Source: Salvelinus alpinus (Eukaryota > Chordata > Actinopteri > Salmoniformes > Salmonidae). Taken from it: a stretch of DNA of 64,000 bases. This document shows positions 13,077 through 24,530 of this stretch, piece after piece; positions within the stretch are counted from its first letter, which is position 1; the number at the start of each line of letters is the position of its first letter. Both the position numbers and the translations under genes were made by a program. The notes under the pieces were generated by a model, which was not told the DNA's origin, ran no database searches, and saw only the letters and a list, made by a program, of their open reading frames with translations. The stretch covers positions 12,338,690 to 12,402,689 of the forward strand of contig NC_092092.1 in the NCBI RefSeq assembly GCF_045679555.1, written 5' to 3'.

Positions 13077-16000
13077 GAAGATAAGCCACACATTAACCAA
13101 GTGGCCATCGAAGGCAAGGGGCCTGCTGTCGTTTCACATGACTCTTAATGACCCTTAAAAGGTCTCAGAGACTGACTCTGTCAAGTGTATGGAGGAGAAG
13201 ATGCCAAAAATAATGAATAGTGGTGCTAGCAATAAGGCGACCAATAAGATCCCTTTTAATGTTTCACATAGGCCTAAGTAGAACAACATGTTAGAGCATT
13301 GTGTTTCATGTGCTTTTTATTTTTCTCACAAAGTAGCTTTGTCTAAAATATAAGCCTGTAATAAATCATGAGGCTCGTACCTTTATTAGCGAATTCCCTC
13401 GTGATCAGCTGGTAAAACTCCATGGAGGATAAACAGTCCAAATACTCAACTGCCCCAATTTATTAATTGCACAAATGTTTGGACTATTCCAACTGCCAAA
13501 GTGCTTACTACAAACATACAGTCTAAGATAATAGACATTTGGTTTTGACTTTTTCATAGTCTGACACTGGAGAGACTGAGAAACTCCTGACAGAACGGTG
13601 AAAGCTTGTTTGGAAAGGCAAAGAGTAGCCTCCTTTAAACTATTGTAGAACCATTTACGCATATCGCAATAATTATGGGTTATACACATTTTCTAGTCTT
13701 CCAAAAAGAGAGTAAAGAAGCAGTTATTACGTTGAGTTGATTCATGCATGATAAAATAATGTTATCTTTGTCAGTCCCTTTATGTTTTAAACCTTTTCTG
13801 TGCCCAGCACAGCAGAATGGGAGGAATGAAAGTATGTCTGTTTCTCTGCAAATCAGCCATTTCCCTAAGTGTCTGAGAAAAAACAAGCGAATTCTTCAGC
13901 CCTTGACCCCACACCTGTTCAAGGCAGTAGACTTCATGGCAGGCTCAGAGCACAGGAAGTGGGCCATCAGGGCAGTTAGCATATTTGTGTGACAAAAGGA
14001 GGCCAGAGGGAGTTGAGAGCCTTAATAATACTTTGGATAGCTGGCATCTCTTGAAGTTTATAACCTGTCCCAGAAATGCAAATTAGCCTACTCTCTGAGG
14101 TTGAAAGGAATTGATTAACGGGCTGATCTTTCCCTCTGCCACCCAACTGTGAGAGGACCTTTTTCCCCTATAACCAACTTTGAGAGAGCTTTTTTACCAT
14201 ATACCCTACTGTTTTGCACTCCCTTCAATAAGAGTGAGTGTAAAACTGTTGTTACTTTTTGTCTGTTTTTATCATCAAAACAATATGTACTAAATTACAC
14301 AATACCCAGATGGCAAAATGCCATTAAGTTATCTTGTGCTAAATCTTCTGATGAAGTAAATGGCAAGTTTGTTGCAAGGCTCTGTTAACAACACCACAAG
14401 AGTACAGTTTGAAAGCAGAGTAATTATCAAATGCCTCCTTACAATGGTTAATAGGGAAATGAGTTGACCCTTGAATGTCTCTCAAGAAAGCATTATTACA
14501 TTTTTATCCTCTGGGTCTAGTTAAAAATGTTCACTGATTGTTCCACATTCTAGTACTCTGTCCTCACTTGCTATTTCTCCTGCTCTACTTCCTGAGCAAA
14601 CAATATTATACAAGTGCTGCATATAAACAATTGACAGTTTAATTGCATTTGCTATAAATAAATAGATTGATCAAATCACTGTCTTAGCTTGCCTCAGGGA
14701 CAGATGACAAGTGCTGTTATAATTTTGAATGTGAGTGAGCCTATTGAAGCTGGTTAAATTACAAATACTAATTTGTTCCCTAGTGTGCAAGTCCTCAACA
14801 TTGACAGAAGCATCGCTAGCTACTTGATACCAAATTTCATCTCAAGCTACTTGAAACCACATCTTCTTTCCATTAACTTTCAACACTTAAAATGAATGGA
14901 CCAAGACAACATAGCCCTGATTTTAAGTCCTTGTTACACTGTTCTTTTAAACCTACGGTTTGTTTGCACAGACCCAGGAAGTTTAGTCCCATTGGACCAA
15001 TATTTATTTTAATAAACAACAATCTCTCGTAATAATTTTACATTTTAAACAAATCCAGCAACCTAGTGACACATGAAGAGAATATTTTAAAAGGTGTTGG
15101 AAAGAACATGATGAATAGCTGGGGTTTTAGAAAATGTGGCAATACACATTTGTACAATGACGAATGAGTGAGGGCAAGCAAAGAGCAGAGCTGTGTGCTA
15201 CCCTGAACAACATTCACACATTCTAAGGGTGGTTCTTTTCTTTCATACTTTTCAATTTCCATTATGAATCACCCAGTCCACCCATCCCCTTTTCCATATT
15301 TGTAACAGTCAATCCGAAACACATGTTGTGGTTAGGAGCGTCTTCTATGTTCTTCTAGTAATGTGAAATAGTCGCTGGGTCATGTTCTGAATTTGAGAAA
15401 AACGACCTCCCCAATAATGACAAGGAATTTGTGAATTATAGAAATGTTCCATCGCAATCACTGCAGTTGGTTAGCCCATAAATCTGTATGCAATTGCTCT
15501 GTGTAAAGATCACATAGTATCCCACAGGACATGTCATCACTCTCTTTTGTGTAATAAAATGGCCTCAGTTTACCAGATAATAGTCTCCTTCCTCATTTCA
15601 GATCCGATTTATGAAAGTCATTGGCTGGCAGAGATGACACATTTCAGTTTTTTTTGGTTTGAATGTTGCTTGTGAAAAATGAGAGACATAAATCCTGTGG
15701 TTATTTTTCACCATGGAATAACTGATTGTGCGCATGCAGGAAGCTTAATGAGCAATTGAAATTCAATTAAAATTCCAAGCTACAGTAATGACAGAGTAAT
15801 GTGTCTTACAATGGGAGGAAAGAAGAGATTATTCAGGTCTTCAGGGGATTCCAATCACATCTACAGTGTGACCCCACCTCTCCCTCCCCCATTTAAATTA
15901 CCTCTCATCTGAAAGAGAACAATTCAGGAACCAGAAGTTACTGATGTGATCTGACACAAAATGTTTGTGGCACAGAAAGTGTAGGCCTGTCTCCCACATG

Positions 16001-17093
16001 AATCTTCTGTTTGTGCCAGACTGGGTTCAAATGCCTTCTGTTAAATGTTTCTGTATTAATAATTATTGTTATTATAATTATTATTTACTATTTATTTTGT
16101 ATTTATTTTTATTTAATTACATTTTTTACTCTTCATGCGATGCACACTGCAGAGAACACTGGAAGAAGAGTTACCACTGAATTACACAGTGAATTATTAT
16201 AATGTTTGTTTGTGTCAATAAATCACATAAGGGATGGGTTGCCAATTGACGATTTGGCCCGATGTTCTTTTTCATTCATTCATACAATTTTTTTAAATAA
16301 ACATTAATTCGAAAGACTTTACAGTAAACAGAGTATAAATATTGAATACTTGACTTTCTCTGAAGTTTGACACACTCTTTTTTTCATGTCAGGATTTGGT
16401 CCGTAGTGCATTCCTCCACAGAGAAGATACCTTCAGTATATCAGGTGCTGACCACCTACAGTATCCTATGATATTTCAATAGACCACTTCTTCACTGTCT
16501 TGCATACCCTCAGCAGACCCACCTTTACTCTTTGACTCAGAATAAACTACTCTAAGGCTGCATTTACAAAGGAAGCCCAATTCTGACCATTTGCCACTAA
16601 CTGTTCTTTTGGCCAATTAGATCAGATCATTTGTCAATAATTGGGCAAAAGATCAGAATTGGGTTGCCTGTGTGAACACAGCCTAATTGTTTATACTGGG
16701 ACTATATTATTTGGAACAAATAAGCCGTGATAAGTTAGTGTAGTTGTTTGTGTGTTGGAGGTGTCAGTGGGTAAAGCGATAGCAGGATAACAGGATTGAC
16801 TGGGAGGGAGGTGGTTGCAGCCTGCAGTCGGTCTCCAGTGGGTCCCTTCTGTGGCAACACAGCAGGAAAACAAATGAGCTGCTCCCTTTCTGCTCATTCA
16901 TCAGGGGGGAAGCTAGCGTTCCTCTCTCCCACGAGGCCTGGCCCCCCCTCCTGTCTGACAAACCCCCATCCTGTTTGGCTCTCCTCTTCTCATGGTGTAA
17001 ACCCCACCTCCCACAAACCCCCTCTCACATCTAAGAAAAATGAATACTTATTTTTCAGGTTATTTGGAGGGTAAAATGAACAGTAGGAAGACA
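13077..17093. other. Long non-coding stretch, no gene seen
   Basis: No exons or transposon termini were recognised across about 4 kb. It includes an AT-rich patch at 16050-16130. A segment at about 15380-15860 has balanced, low-repeat sequence that could be conserved non-coding DNA (inference). Short open frames carry no motifs. Confidence 0.5.
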
Positions 17094-17618
17094 TACAGGT
17101 ATCTGCCAAAATAAATCAAACACTTGAGTAAATGAGGGATACAAAGTATATTGAAACCACCAGGTGTGGTTCCTGAGTTAATTAAGCACCCATTCTGCCA
17201 GTCACATTCTGTTAAAGGTCCCCAAAGCACACACATCCCTGGGTCGCATGTCTTCTCAGTTTGCTGCAGCTAGCGACTGGAACGAGCTGCAACAAACACT
17301 CAACCTGGACAGTTCATCTCAATCTCTTCATTCAAAGATTCGATCATAGACACTCTTACTGACAGTTGTGGCTGCTTTGCGTGATGTATTGTTGTTTCTA
17401 CCTTCTTGCCCTTTGTGCTGTTGTCTGTGCCCACTAATGTTTGTACCATGTTTTGTGCTGCTACCATGTTGTATTGCTGCCATGTTGTGTTGCTACCATG
17501 TTGTTGTCATGTTGTGTTGCTACCATGCGGTGTTGTCATGTGCTGCTGCCTTGCTATGTTGTTGTGTCTCTTTATGTAGTGTTGTCTCTCTTGTCGTGAT
17601 GTGTTTTTCCTATATATA

Positions 17619-18268
17619 CACTACCGTTCAAAAGTTTGGGGTCACTTGTCCTTGTTTTTGAAAGAAAAGCACATTTTTGTCCATTAAAATAACATCAAAT
17701 TGATCAGAAATACAGTGTAAACATTGTTAATGTTGAAATGACTATTGTAGCTGGAAACGGCTGATTTTTAATGGAATATCTACATAGGCGTACAGAGGCC
17801 CATTATCAGCAACCACCCCCCCTGTGTTCCAATGAAGTGTTGTGTTAGCTAATCCAAGTTTATAATTTTAAAAGGCTAATTGATCATTAGAAAACCCTTT
17901 TGCAATTATGTTAGCACAGCTGAAAACTGTTGTGCTGATTAAAGAAGAAATACAACTGGCCTCCTTTAGACTAGTTGAGTATCTGGAGCATCAGTTTGTG
18001 GGTTTGATTAAAGGCTCAAAATGGCCAGAAACGAAGACCTTTCTTCTGAAACTCGTCAGTCTACTCTTGTTCTGATAAATCAAGGCTATTCCATGTGAAA
18101 AATTGCCAAGAAACTAAAGATCTTGTACAACGCGGTGAACTACTCCCTTCACAGAACAGCACAAACTGGCACTAACCAGAATAGAAAGAGTAGGAGGCCC
18201 CGGTGCACAACTGGGTAAGAGGACAAGTACGTTAGATTGTCTAGTTTGAGAAACAGAGCCAGTTTGTG
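17619..18268 (+). mobile_element. Inner Tc1-like element, 3' truncated
   Basis: The left terminal repeat reads CACTACCGTTCAAAAGTTTG, preceded by a TATA run that supplies the TA target. It continues through a 5' untranslated region shared with the fragment at 45222-45470. It breaks off near 18253-18268, soon after the start of the transposase gene, so the catalytic domain and right end are missing. Confidence 0.82.
18021..18265 (+). pseudogene. Tc1-like transposase N-terminal fragment
   Basis: The ATG at 18021 opens MARNEDLSSETRQSTLVLIN, the first helix-turn-helix region that would bind the terminal repeat. A stop replaces a codon after GYSM, and another interrupts the segment after RCTTG. 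The fragment ends about 80 codons in, where the element is truncated. No catalytic residues are present. Confidence 0.8.
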
Positions 18269-18373
18269 CTGTTAAATAAAGGTTAAATAAAAATAAATAA
18301 AATCAAAATGTTTACATCACATCATGCTTAGGGTCGTGTATAAAAAGCCCAGTTGCCCATTATTTTGGCTACC

Positions 18374-18700
18374 ATGGCTAGAAGAAGAGATATCAGTGAC
18401 TTTGAAAAAGGGGTCTCAAAGGAGCATAGGGTGTTTAAAGTGTGGGTGTGTGTTTGTGTGTGTGTCAGTCACCAGATCTCAACTCAATTGAACACTTATG
18501 GGAGATTCTGCAGCGACGCCTGAGCCAGTGTTTCCCACCACCATCAACAAAACACCAAATTATGGAATTTCTCATGGAAGAATGGTGTCACATCCCTCCA
18601 ATAGAGTTCCAGACACTTGTAGAATCTATTCCAAGGCACATGAAGCTGTTATTGCTGTTCATGGTGGCCCAATGCCCTGTTAAGACACTTTATGTTGATG
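18374..18700 (+). pseudogene. Internally deleted Tc1-like transposase of the outer element
   Basis: The ATG at 18374 opens MARRRDISDFEKG, a Tc1 N-terminus. After about 25 codons a GT-rich junction (18439-18466) joins directly to the C-terminal part LNSIEHLWEILQRRL, FPPPSTKHQIMEFLMEEW, PPIEFQTLVESIP. Both catalytic aspartates are deleted, and only the NSIE position survives of the third catalytic motif. The C-terminal part is similar to that at 62640-62862. Confidence 0.82.
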
Positions 18701-18716
18701 ATGGCAGTTACCTGTC

Positions 18717-20124
18717 GCTTTAAGCTCTGAAAGTACAACCTCTGGGATTGCAGCCAATCTACACCAGAGAGTGAATAACAAGGACTCTGGTTTGAGGTGA
18801 TTGGAGTCTGTGGTGTTATTATTACATGACATACTGCTTTCTGTATGTATGACTTTATGGTGTAAATGGATGGGCACTGGGAATCTGATTTAAAAATAGG
18901 AATGTAACCTGCAGGAAGAATCATCCGCAACATGATTCAAAATCATCTCCTCTCAACAATCATCACATTGCTGACCTAGTCTTACTGCCTTCACGGCAAG
19001 GTTAATTTTCTGCTCACTCAATTTGATGATTAAAAATGTACTCCTTTGTGGAGTTTGATTTGTGAATGATTGTCTTCTGATACGCATCTCTCCTTGTCCC
19101 TCAACACAGAACTTGGAGGCTATGTTTGGATCTGTTTAACATCAATAATACAATTTTCATGAGAGCGTGGCAACCTGAACTGTCTCCTAAGTAGGGGTAC
19201 CTTTAGGACATTTTGACTGTATATCAGTAGAGGTAAGAATCAATATGAAACAATGGTGTCATCAGTGTTGTAGGTCTCCCAAGTTGTTTTACCTTCAAAA
19301 AATATCTTGAAATAATGCATAACTTTGTTTTGTTTATTACTCCATTTCTCATGCTGTGTTAATATGTTCAGGATGGTTACAGAGTAAGATCAAGACCATG
19401 CACTGAACCTGGGGTGTATTTACACTTGAACTGAAACTGTAGAGAATATAATCAAAATGCACTCGACCTAACTTTTCCAACACATTCTATTCCCTAACTG
19501 GCACAAAAAAAGGTATGCTTGGTGCACACCTGTCAAAATGTTGTGCAAAAAAAGGTGTGTCTCTCTATTCTGTGTAAGTGATGCTCCATTTGACAATTCA
19601 ATTCTCAGGAAAATGTGAGTGAGTCTGACACCATGAACTATGACCTCGGAGTGAGTTTGACACCATGAACTCAGAATAGAGACAAAGAAAGTATGCGGTA
19701 CAACGAAGAAGACAGAGATGGAAACTTTGAAACACTTACACCATGTTATTGTACCTACAACAGGACAAAGTGGAGTATATGAACTACATCAATTTGTGTT
19801 TACTTTAAAACTGTTCCAGTTCATGTATTTTTTTTTACAATTCTTTGTAGTGACAGGAGTGACTGTGCATGTTGTGAAGTCACTGTAATTTTCCAAACCT
19901 TACATTTTCTTTTCTGAATATCACAACTGAAAAACATCCAAGGGATATATCTACAATGACCTTAAAACCAAGCCGGTGAAAGTATATTCAATATTGTATT
20001 GAGCTTCAAGGGGAGACAATAAAGACATTACTTGTTATTCACTAGAAATACCTGTACTGTACTTGTAGTGTTTCTGAGTGTTTCGGAGTTTCAGGGTCTC
20101 AGTTTTTTTGCAGGCTAAACTAAA
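18717..20124. other. Non-coding stretch, no gene seen
   Basis: No exons or transposon ends were recognised. A small direct repeat around 19619-19675 carries the phrase ACACCATGAACT twice. Confidence 0.55.
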
Positions 20125-20884
20125 GAGTCTCATTTATCAATCGTCGGTACATTTCTTACTAAATTCTGGCTTACAGCGGATTGCGAAAGTATTCACCCCC
20201 CTTGGCATTTTTCCTATTTTGTTGCCTTACAACCTGGAATTAAAATATATTTTTGGGGGGTTTGTATCATTTGATTTACACAACATGCCTACCACTTTGA
20301 AGATGCAAAATATGTTTATTGTGAAACAAACAAGAAATAATACAAAAAAACTGAAAACTTGAGCGTGTATAACTATTCACCCCCCAAAGTCAATACTTTG
20401 TAGAGCCATCTTTTGCAGCAATTACAGCTGCAAGGTTATTGGGATATGTCTCCATAAGCTTGGCACATCTAGCCACTGGGATTTTTGAAAGCTCTTCAAG
20501 TCAAAACTGCTCCAGCTCCTTCAAGTTGGATGGGTTCCACTGGTATACTGCAATCTTTAAGTCATAGCACAGATTCTCAGTTGGATTGAAGTCTGGGCTT
20601 TCACTAGGCCATTTCAAGACATTTAAATGTTTCCCCTTAAACCACTCAAGTGTTGCTTTAGCAGTATGCTTAGGGTCATTGTCCTGCTGGAAGGTGAACC
20701 TCCATCCCAGTCTCAAATCTCTGGAGGACTGAAACAGGTTTCCATCAAGAATTTCCCTGTATTTAGCACCATCCATAATTCCTTAAATTCGGAACATTTT
20801 CCCAGTCCTTGCCGATGAAAAACATCCCCACAGCATGATGCTGCCACCACCATGCTTCACTGTGGGGATGGTGTTCTCAGTGAT

Positions 20885-21816
20885 CAAATCAAATCAAATC
20901 AAATCAAATTTATTAGTCACATACACATGGTTAGCAGATGTTAATGCGAGTGTAGCGAAATGCTTGTGCTTCTAGTTCCGACAATGCAGTAATAACAACA
21001 AGTAATCTAACCTAACAATTCCGCAACTACTACCTTATACACGCAAGTGTAAAGGGATAAAGAATATGTACATAAAGATATATGAATGAGTGATGGTACA
21101 GACGGCATAGGCAAGGTGCAGTAGATGGTATAGAGTACGGTATATACCTATGAGATGAGTACTGTAGGGTATGTAAACATAAAGTGGCATAGTTTAAAGT
21201 GGCTAGTGGTCCATGTATTACATAAGATGGCAAGATGCAGTAGATGATATAGAGTACAGTATATACATATACATAAGAGATGTGTAATGTAGGGTATGTA
21301 AACATTATATTAGGTGGCATTGTTTAAAGTGGCTGGTGGTGCATTTTTACATAATTTCCATCAATTCCCATTTTTAAGGTGGCTGGAGCTGAGTCAGTTT
21401 GTTGGCAGCGGCCGCTAAATGTTAGTGGTGGCTGTTTAACAGTCTGATGGCCTTGAGATAGAAGCTGTTTTTCAGTCTCTCGGTCCCTGCTTGGATGCAC
21501 CTGTACTGACCTCGCCTTCTGGATGATAGCGGGGTGAACAGGTAGTGGCTTGGGTGGTTGTTGTCCTTGATGATCTTTATGGCCTTCCTGTGACATCGGG
21601 TGGTGTAGGTGTCCTGGAGGGCAGGTAGTTTGCCCCGGGTGATGCGTTCTGCCGACCTCACTACCCTCTGGAGAGCCTTACGGTTGTGTGCGGAGCAGTT
21701 GCCGTACCAGGCGGTGATACAGCCCGACAGGATGCTCTCGATTGTGCATCTGTAGAAGTTTGTGAGTGCTTTTGGTGACAAGCCGAATTTCTTCAGCCTC
21801 CTGAGGTTGAAGAGGC
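20885..21816 (-). mobile_element. 5'-truncated L2-type LINE insertion
   Basis: On the minus strand this runs from the reverse-transcriptase C-terminal region through a 3' untranslated region to a (TTTGA)n tail, seen as repeated AAATC at 20885-20908. The five-base GTGAT at 20880-20884 and 21817-21821 flanks it as a target duplication, matching the uninterrupted Tc1 sequence. Within the 3' region a unit of about 119 bp is duplicated (starts near 21118 and 21237). L2/RSg-1-type assignment is from memory. Confidence 0.85.
21422..21816 (-). pseudogene. LINE reverse-transcriptase C-terminal fragment
   Basis: The open frame reads LTNFYRCTIESILSGCITAW, then YGNCSAHNRKALQRVV, DTYTTRCHRKAIKII and FTPLSSRRRGQYRCI. 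This is the thumb and C-terminal region of L2-type LINE reverse transcriptases. The catalytic motifs upstream were lost by 5' truncation. The frame is intact to the natural stop, consistent with a fairly young insertion. Confidence 0.85.
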
Positions 21817-22812
21817 GTGATGAGAGGTGTTGGGTTTGCGCCAGACATAGGGTTTTCCTTGATGGCCAAAAAGCTCAATTTTAGTCTCATCTGACCAGAG
21901 TACCTTCTTCCATATGTTTGGGGAGTCTCCCACATGCCTTTTGGCAAACACCAAACATGTTTGCTTATTTTTTTCTGTAAGCAATGGCTTTTTCTAGCCA
22001 CTCTTCTGTTAGCCCAGCACTGTGGAGTATACGGCTTGAAGTGGTCCTATGGACAGATACTACAATCTCTGCTGTGGAGCTTGGCAGCTCCATCAGCGTT
22101 ATCTTTGGTCTCTTTGTTTCCTCTCTGATTAATTCCCTCCTTGCCTGGTCTGTGAGTTTTGGTGGGCGGCCCTCTCTTGGCAAATTTGTTGTGGTGCCAT
22201 ATTACTTCCATTTTATAATAATGGATTTAATGGTGCTCTGTGGGATGTTCAAAGTTTCGGATATTTTTTTATAACCCAACACTGATCTGTACTTCTCCAC
22301 AACTTTGGTCCCTGACCTGTTTGGAGAGCTCCTTGGTCTTCATGGTGTCCCTTTCTTCGTGGTGTTGCAGACTCTGGGGCCTTTCAGAACAGGTGTATAT
22401 ATATACTGAGATTATGTGACACTTAGATTTCACACAGGTGGATTTTATTTAACTAATTATGTGACTTCTGAAGGTAATTGGTTGCACCAGATCTTATTTA
22501 GGGGCTTTGTAGCAAAGGGGGTGAATACATATGCGAGCACCACTCTTCAGTTTTAGATATTTTTTAATTTTTTGAAACAAGTAATTTTTTTCATTTCACT
22601 TCACCAATTTGGACTATTTTGTGTATGTCCATTACATGAAATCCAAATATAAATCCATTTATATTAAAAAAATTGGAAAAATGCCAAGGGGGATGAATAC
22701 TTTTGCAAGGCGCTGTACGTGCAGATATTAGGATTTGCGTGTTTAACAAATGATTTGGAATTATCAAACTGTCACCTGCAAGATATGTGCATGTTTTCAT
22801 TGATAAATCAGA

Positions 22813-24530
22813 GCCATACTATTATTGTGCTGTTGTGAACAAGTGCTACAACCCTGCCTGGGAAATGGCTTCCATTCACCTTTTATGGTAACAACAACGC
22901 TCTCATTTGGTGTGTGATGTGGAACTGGGCCAAGACAGTTTCTAAAAGAAAGCACAACGTCAAATTTGATTGATTGTCATTTCAAACAATTTGAAAGAAA
23001 ATGCTACAGGCTACATTTCTATCCAAAAGACGAATTGGTGTTCAATAATTTGTATATCAATAGGCTACGTATTTGTGTTTTCTTTCTCCTGCCTTGGTAT
23101 AGGGTCTGTGATTAAATAGGCTATGATGTCACGCTCCTATCACACAGCAATAGTGTAGCCTACCCATACTGTCAAATATTTTAAATAGGCTACTGGTCTA
23201 TTTACTTTAGAGTATGCTTGGCTATTGAATGAGCAATTGATAAATGGTAGCTAAATATTTGTTGTGAAGCGGGAATCAACCAGTTATGTCAGAAAAGGAG
23301 AGATGTCATGCAATGTGATTATGATTTAGGCTGATATAATAAAAGTACAACCAAGTGAAGCTGTGTGTAGGCATGGTTTGAGATTTGTGTGGATATACAC
23401 ACACTTTCCAATTAAGTTCAAAATGGATAAATACCAACCTTTGCGGGAAAACTGGCAAACGCATGGTTTAGAGTACTTTCTGTGTGAACGCACCTTGATA
23501 AAATGAGGCCCCTGGTATGTACTGTTAGTCACAGCAACACAGCAACACACCAACAATGAAATACAGACACTCCACTCTACAGTCAATTTTTCATGCAGTG
23601 TTGTCATACAGTATTGTAGAACTGTTCATTGGTGGCTGTCATCAGGTGAATATCATGTTCCATGCTCAGCCAGTTACTCGAGCTTAGTTAGCTACAGTTG
23701 CTATCCACTGGAGCCCTGCGATTGGCTCATCAGCAAGTCAATAAAATGCTCAAAATTCTGTGACAGGGCTTGACGTTGAGTCAATTGGACCATTGAGCCG
23801 TTTCAAAATATATTGTATGGCACTGCATATCATCTGAAAAATTCCAAACTCTACTAACATTACATTAGCATGTCTGTTAATTAGTGTAACAACAGTGATA
23901 TAAAGACAGGGTTGGTGTGGATCTGAGTAGGCCCCATGAGTGCATTGAGGATGATTACTTTGACATTTTTCAATGGAATGGAAATTGGGTGACCATGCCT
24001 ATTACTGCTCTCAATTGTGTATTGGATTGATTGCAAAAACATCACGTACAGTATGCTCTCATCAGCATTTTAACCTTGTATTGGTTCTCACGTACGTCAC
24101 CTAAAATAAATATATTAATTTACATGTTGCTGGGTCAAATTTCACCACTAGACGATGTGCATAATCTCTACGGGAGAGTAACGTATGTTTTTGTCGTCTT
24201 CAAAATGAAATAACAGTTGCATTTAGCATCAAAGTCCTCCTTCCTGGGACAGAATTAGCCTGGGCTGTGTGAAAACCCTGCTGGGTGTAAAATTGGATGT
24301 GGACTTCCTGGGGCTGTATGTAAACTTGTCATTATTCTGTCTGGTTTTACTTCATTAACCTGGCAGACACATGAAACTATTGCACATCTGATGAACTCCT
24401 ATCCCTAACTCACTACTCTTTCTGTAAACTCCACCTGCAGACATGCTGTCACTTCACATTACAGGGAGAGACACGTCACAACCTCTAAAAAGGATATTTA
24501 GAGCAGCGTCGACGAAATGACTAAAGGTTA
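22813..24530. other. Non-coding stretch, no gene seen
   Basis: No exon or family signal was recognised, apart from a possible foldback end at about 23492-23510 (GATAAAATGAGGCCCC). Confidence 0.55.

Larger units (their letters stand above)
17189..18312 (+). mobile_element. LINE 3' end inserted in the outer Tc1-like element
   Basis: The block 17235-17618 contains GCTAGCGACTGGAACGAGC and GTTGTGGCTGCTTTGCG, the last codons of a LINE reverse-transcriptase ORF (remnant ISISSFKDSIIDTLTDS), then a run of GTTGTGTTGCTACCATG-type repeats. It is interrupted at 17619 by another Tc1-like element. Its tail, GTTAAATAAAGGTTAAATAA, continues at 18270-18305. The reading order LINE, Tc1, LINE tail shows that the Tc1 entered the LINE end. 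Confidence 0.75.
17096..18714 (+). mobile_element. Outer Tc1-like element of a three-level nest
   Basis: The left end CAGGTATCTGCCAAAATAAA follows TA at 17094-17095. The right end GGCAGTTACCTG closes at 18714, although its flank is TC, so that TA has mutated. The 5' part runs to about 17188, where retrotransposon sequence intrudes, and resumes near 18312 at ACATCACATCATGCTTAGGG. Comparison with the related copy at 61878-62906 shows the two parts are continuous in the family. The transposase region is internally deleted. Confidence 0.8.
20501..22343 (-). pseudogene. Tc1-like transposase pseudogene, split by LINE
   Basis: The start at 22343 (sequence ATGAAGACCAAGGAG) is followed by a helix-turn-helix region with an in-frame TAA right after KWK. 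The same stop occurs in the copy at 32396. Block two (21822-22183) carries REGRPPKLTDQARRELIREE and [15 protein letters not shown], the first catalytic aspartate. After the LINE, 20501-20879 carries FTFQQDNDPKHTAKATLEW (second aspartate) and SPDFNPTENLCYDL (third acidic position, NPTE). All three catalytic residues survive, but the stop and the 932-bp insertion make it inactive. Confidence 0.88.
20174..22715 (-). mobile_element. Tc1-like transposon carrying a LINE insertion
   Basis: The left end CAGCGGATTGCGAAAGTATT (TA at 20172-20173) and right end ATACTTTTGCAAGGCGCTG (TA at 22716-22717) are inverted repeats. The same family occurs in the opposite orientation at 31994-33628. A 932-bp LINE fragment separates the transposase gene into two blocks. 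Without it the element would be about 1.6 kb, the usual Tc1 size. Confidence 0.9.
20125..22812. mobile_element. Probable small foldback element split by a Tc1 insertion
   Basis: The left part reads GAGTCTCATTTATCAATCG. About 95 bases beyond the Tc1 right flank, ATTGATAAATCAGAG is its near complement. Removing the Tc1 (20174-22715) would leave a roughly 145-bp imperfect foldback. A similar end, CTTGATAAAATGAGG, at about 23492 gives an alternative right boundary. Confidence 0.4.
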
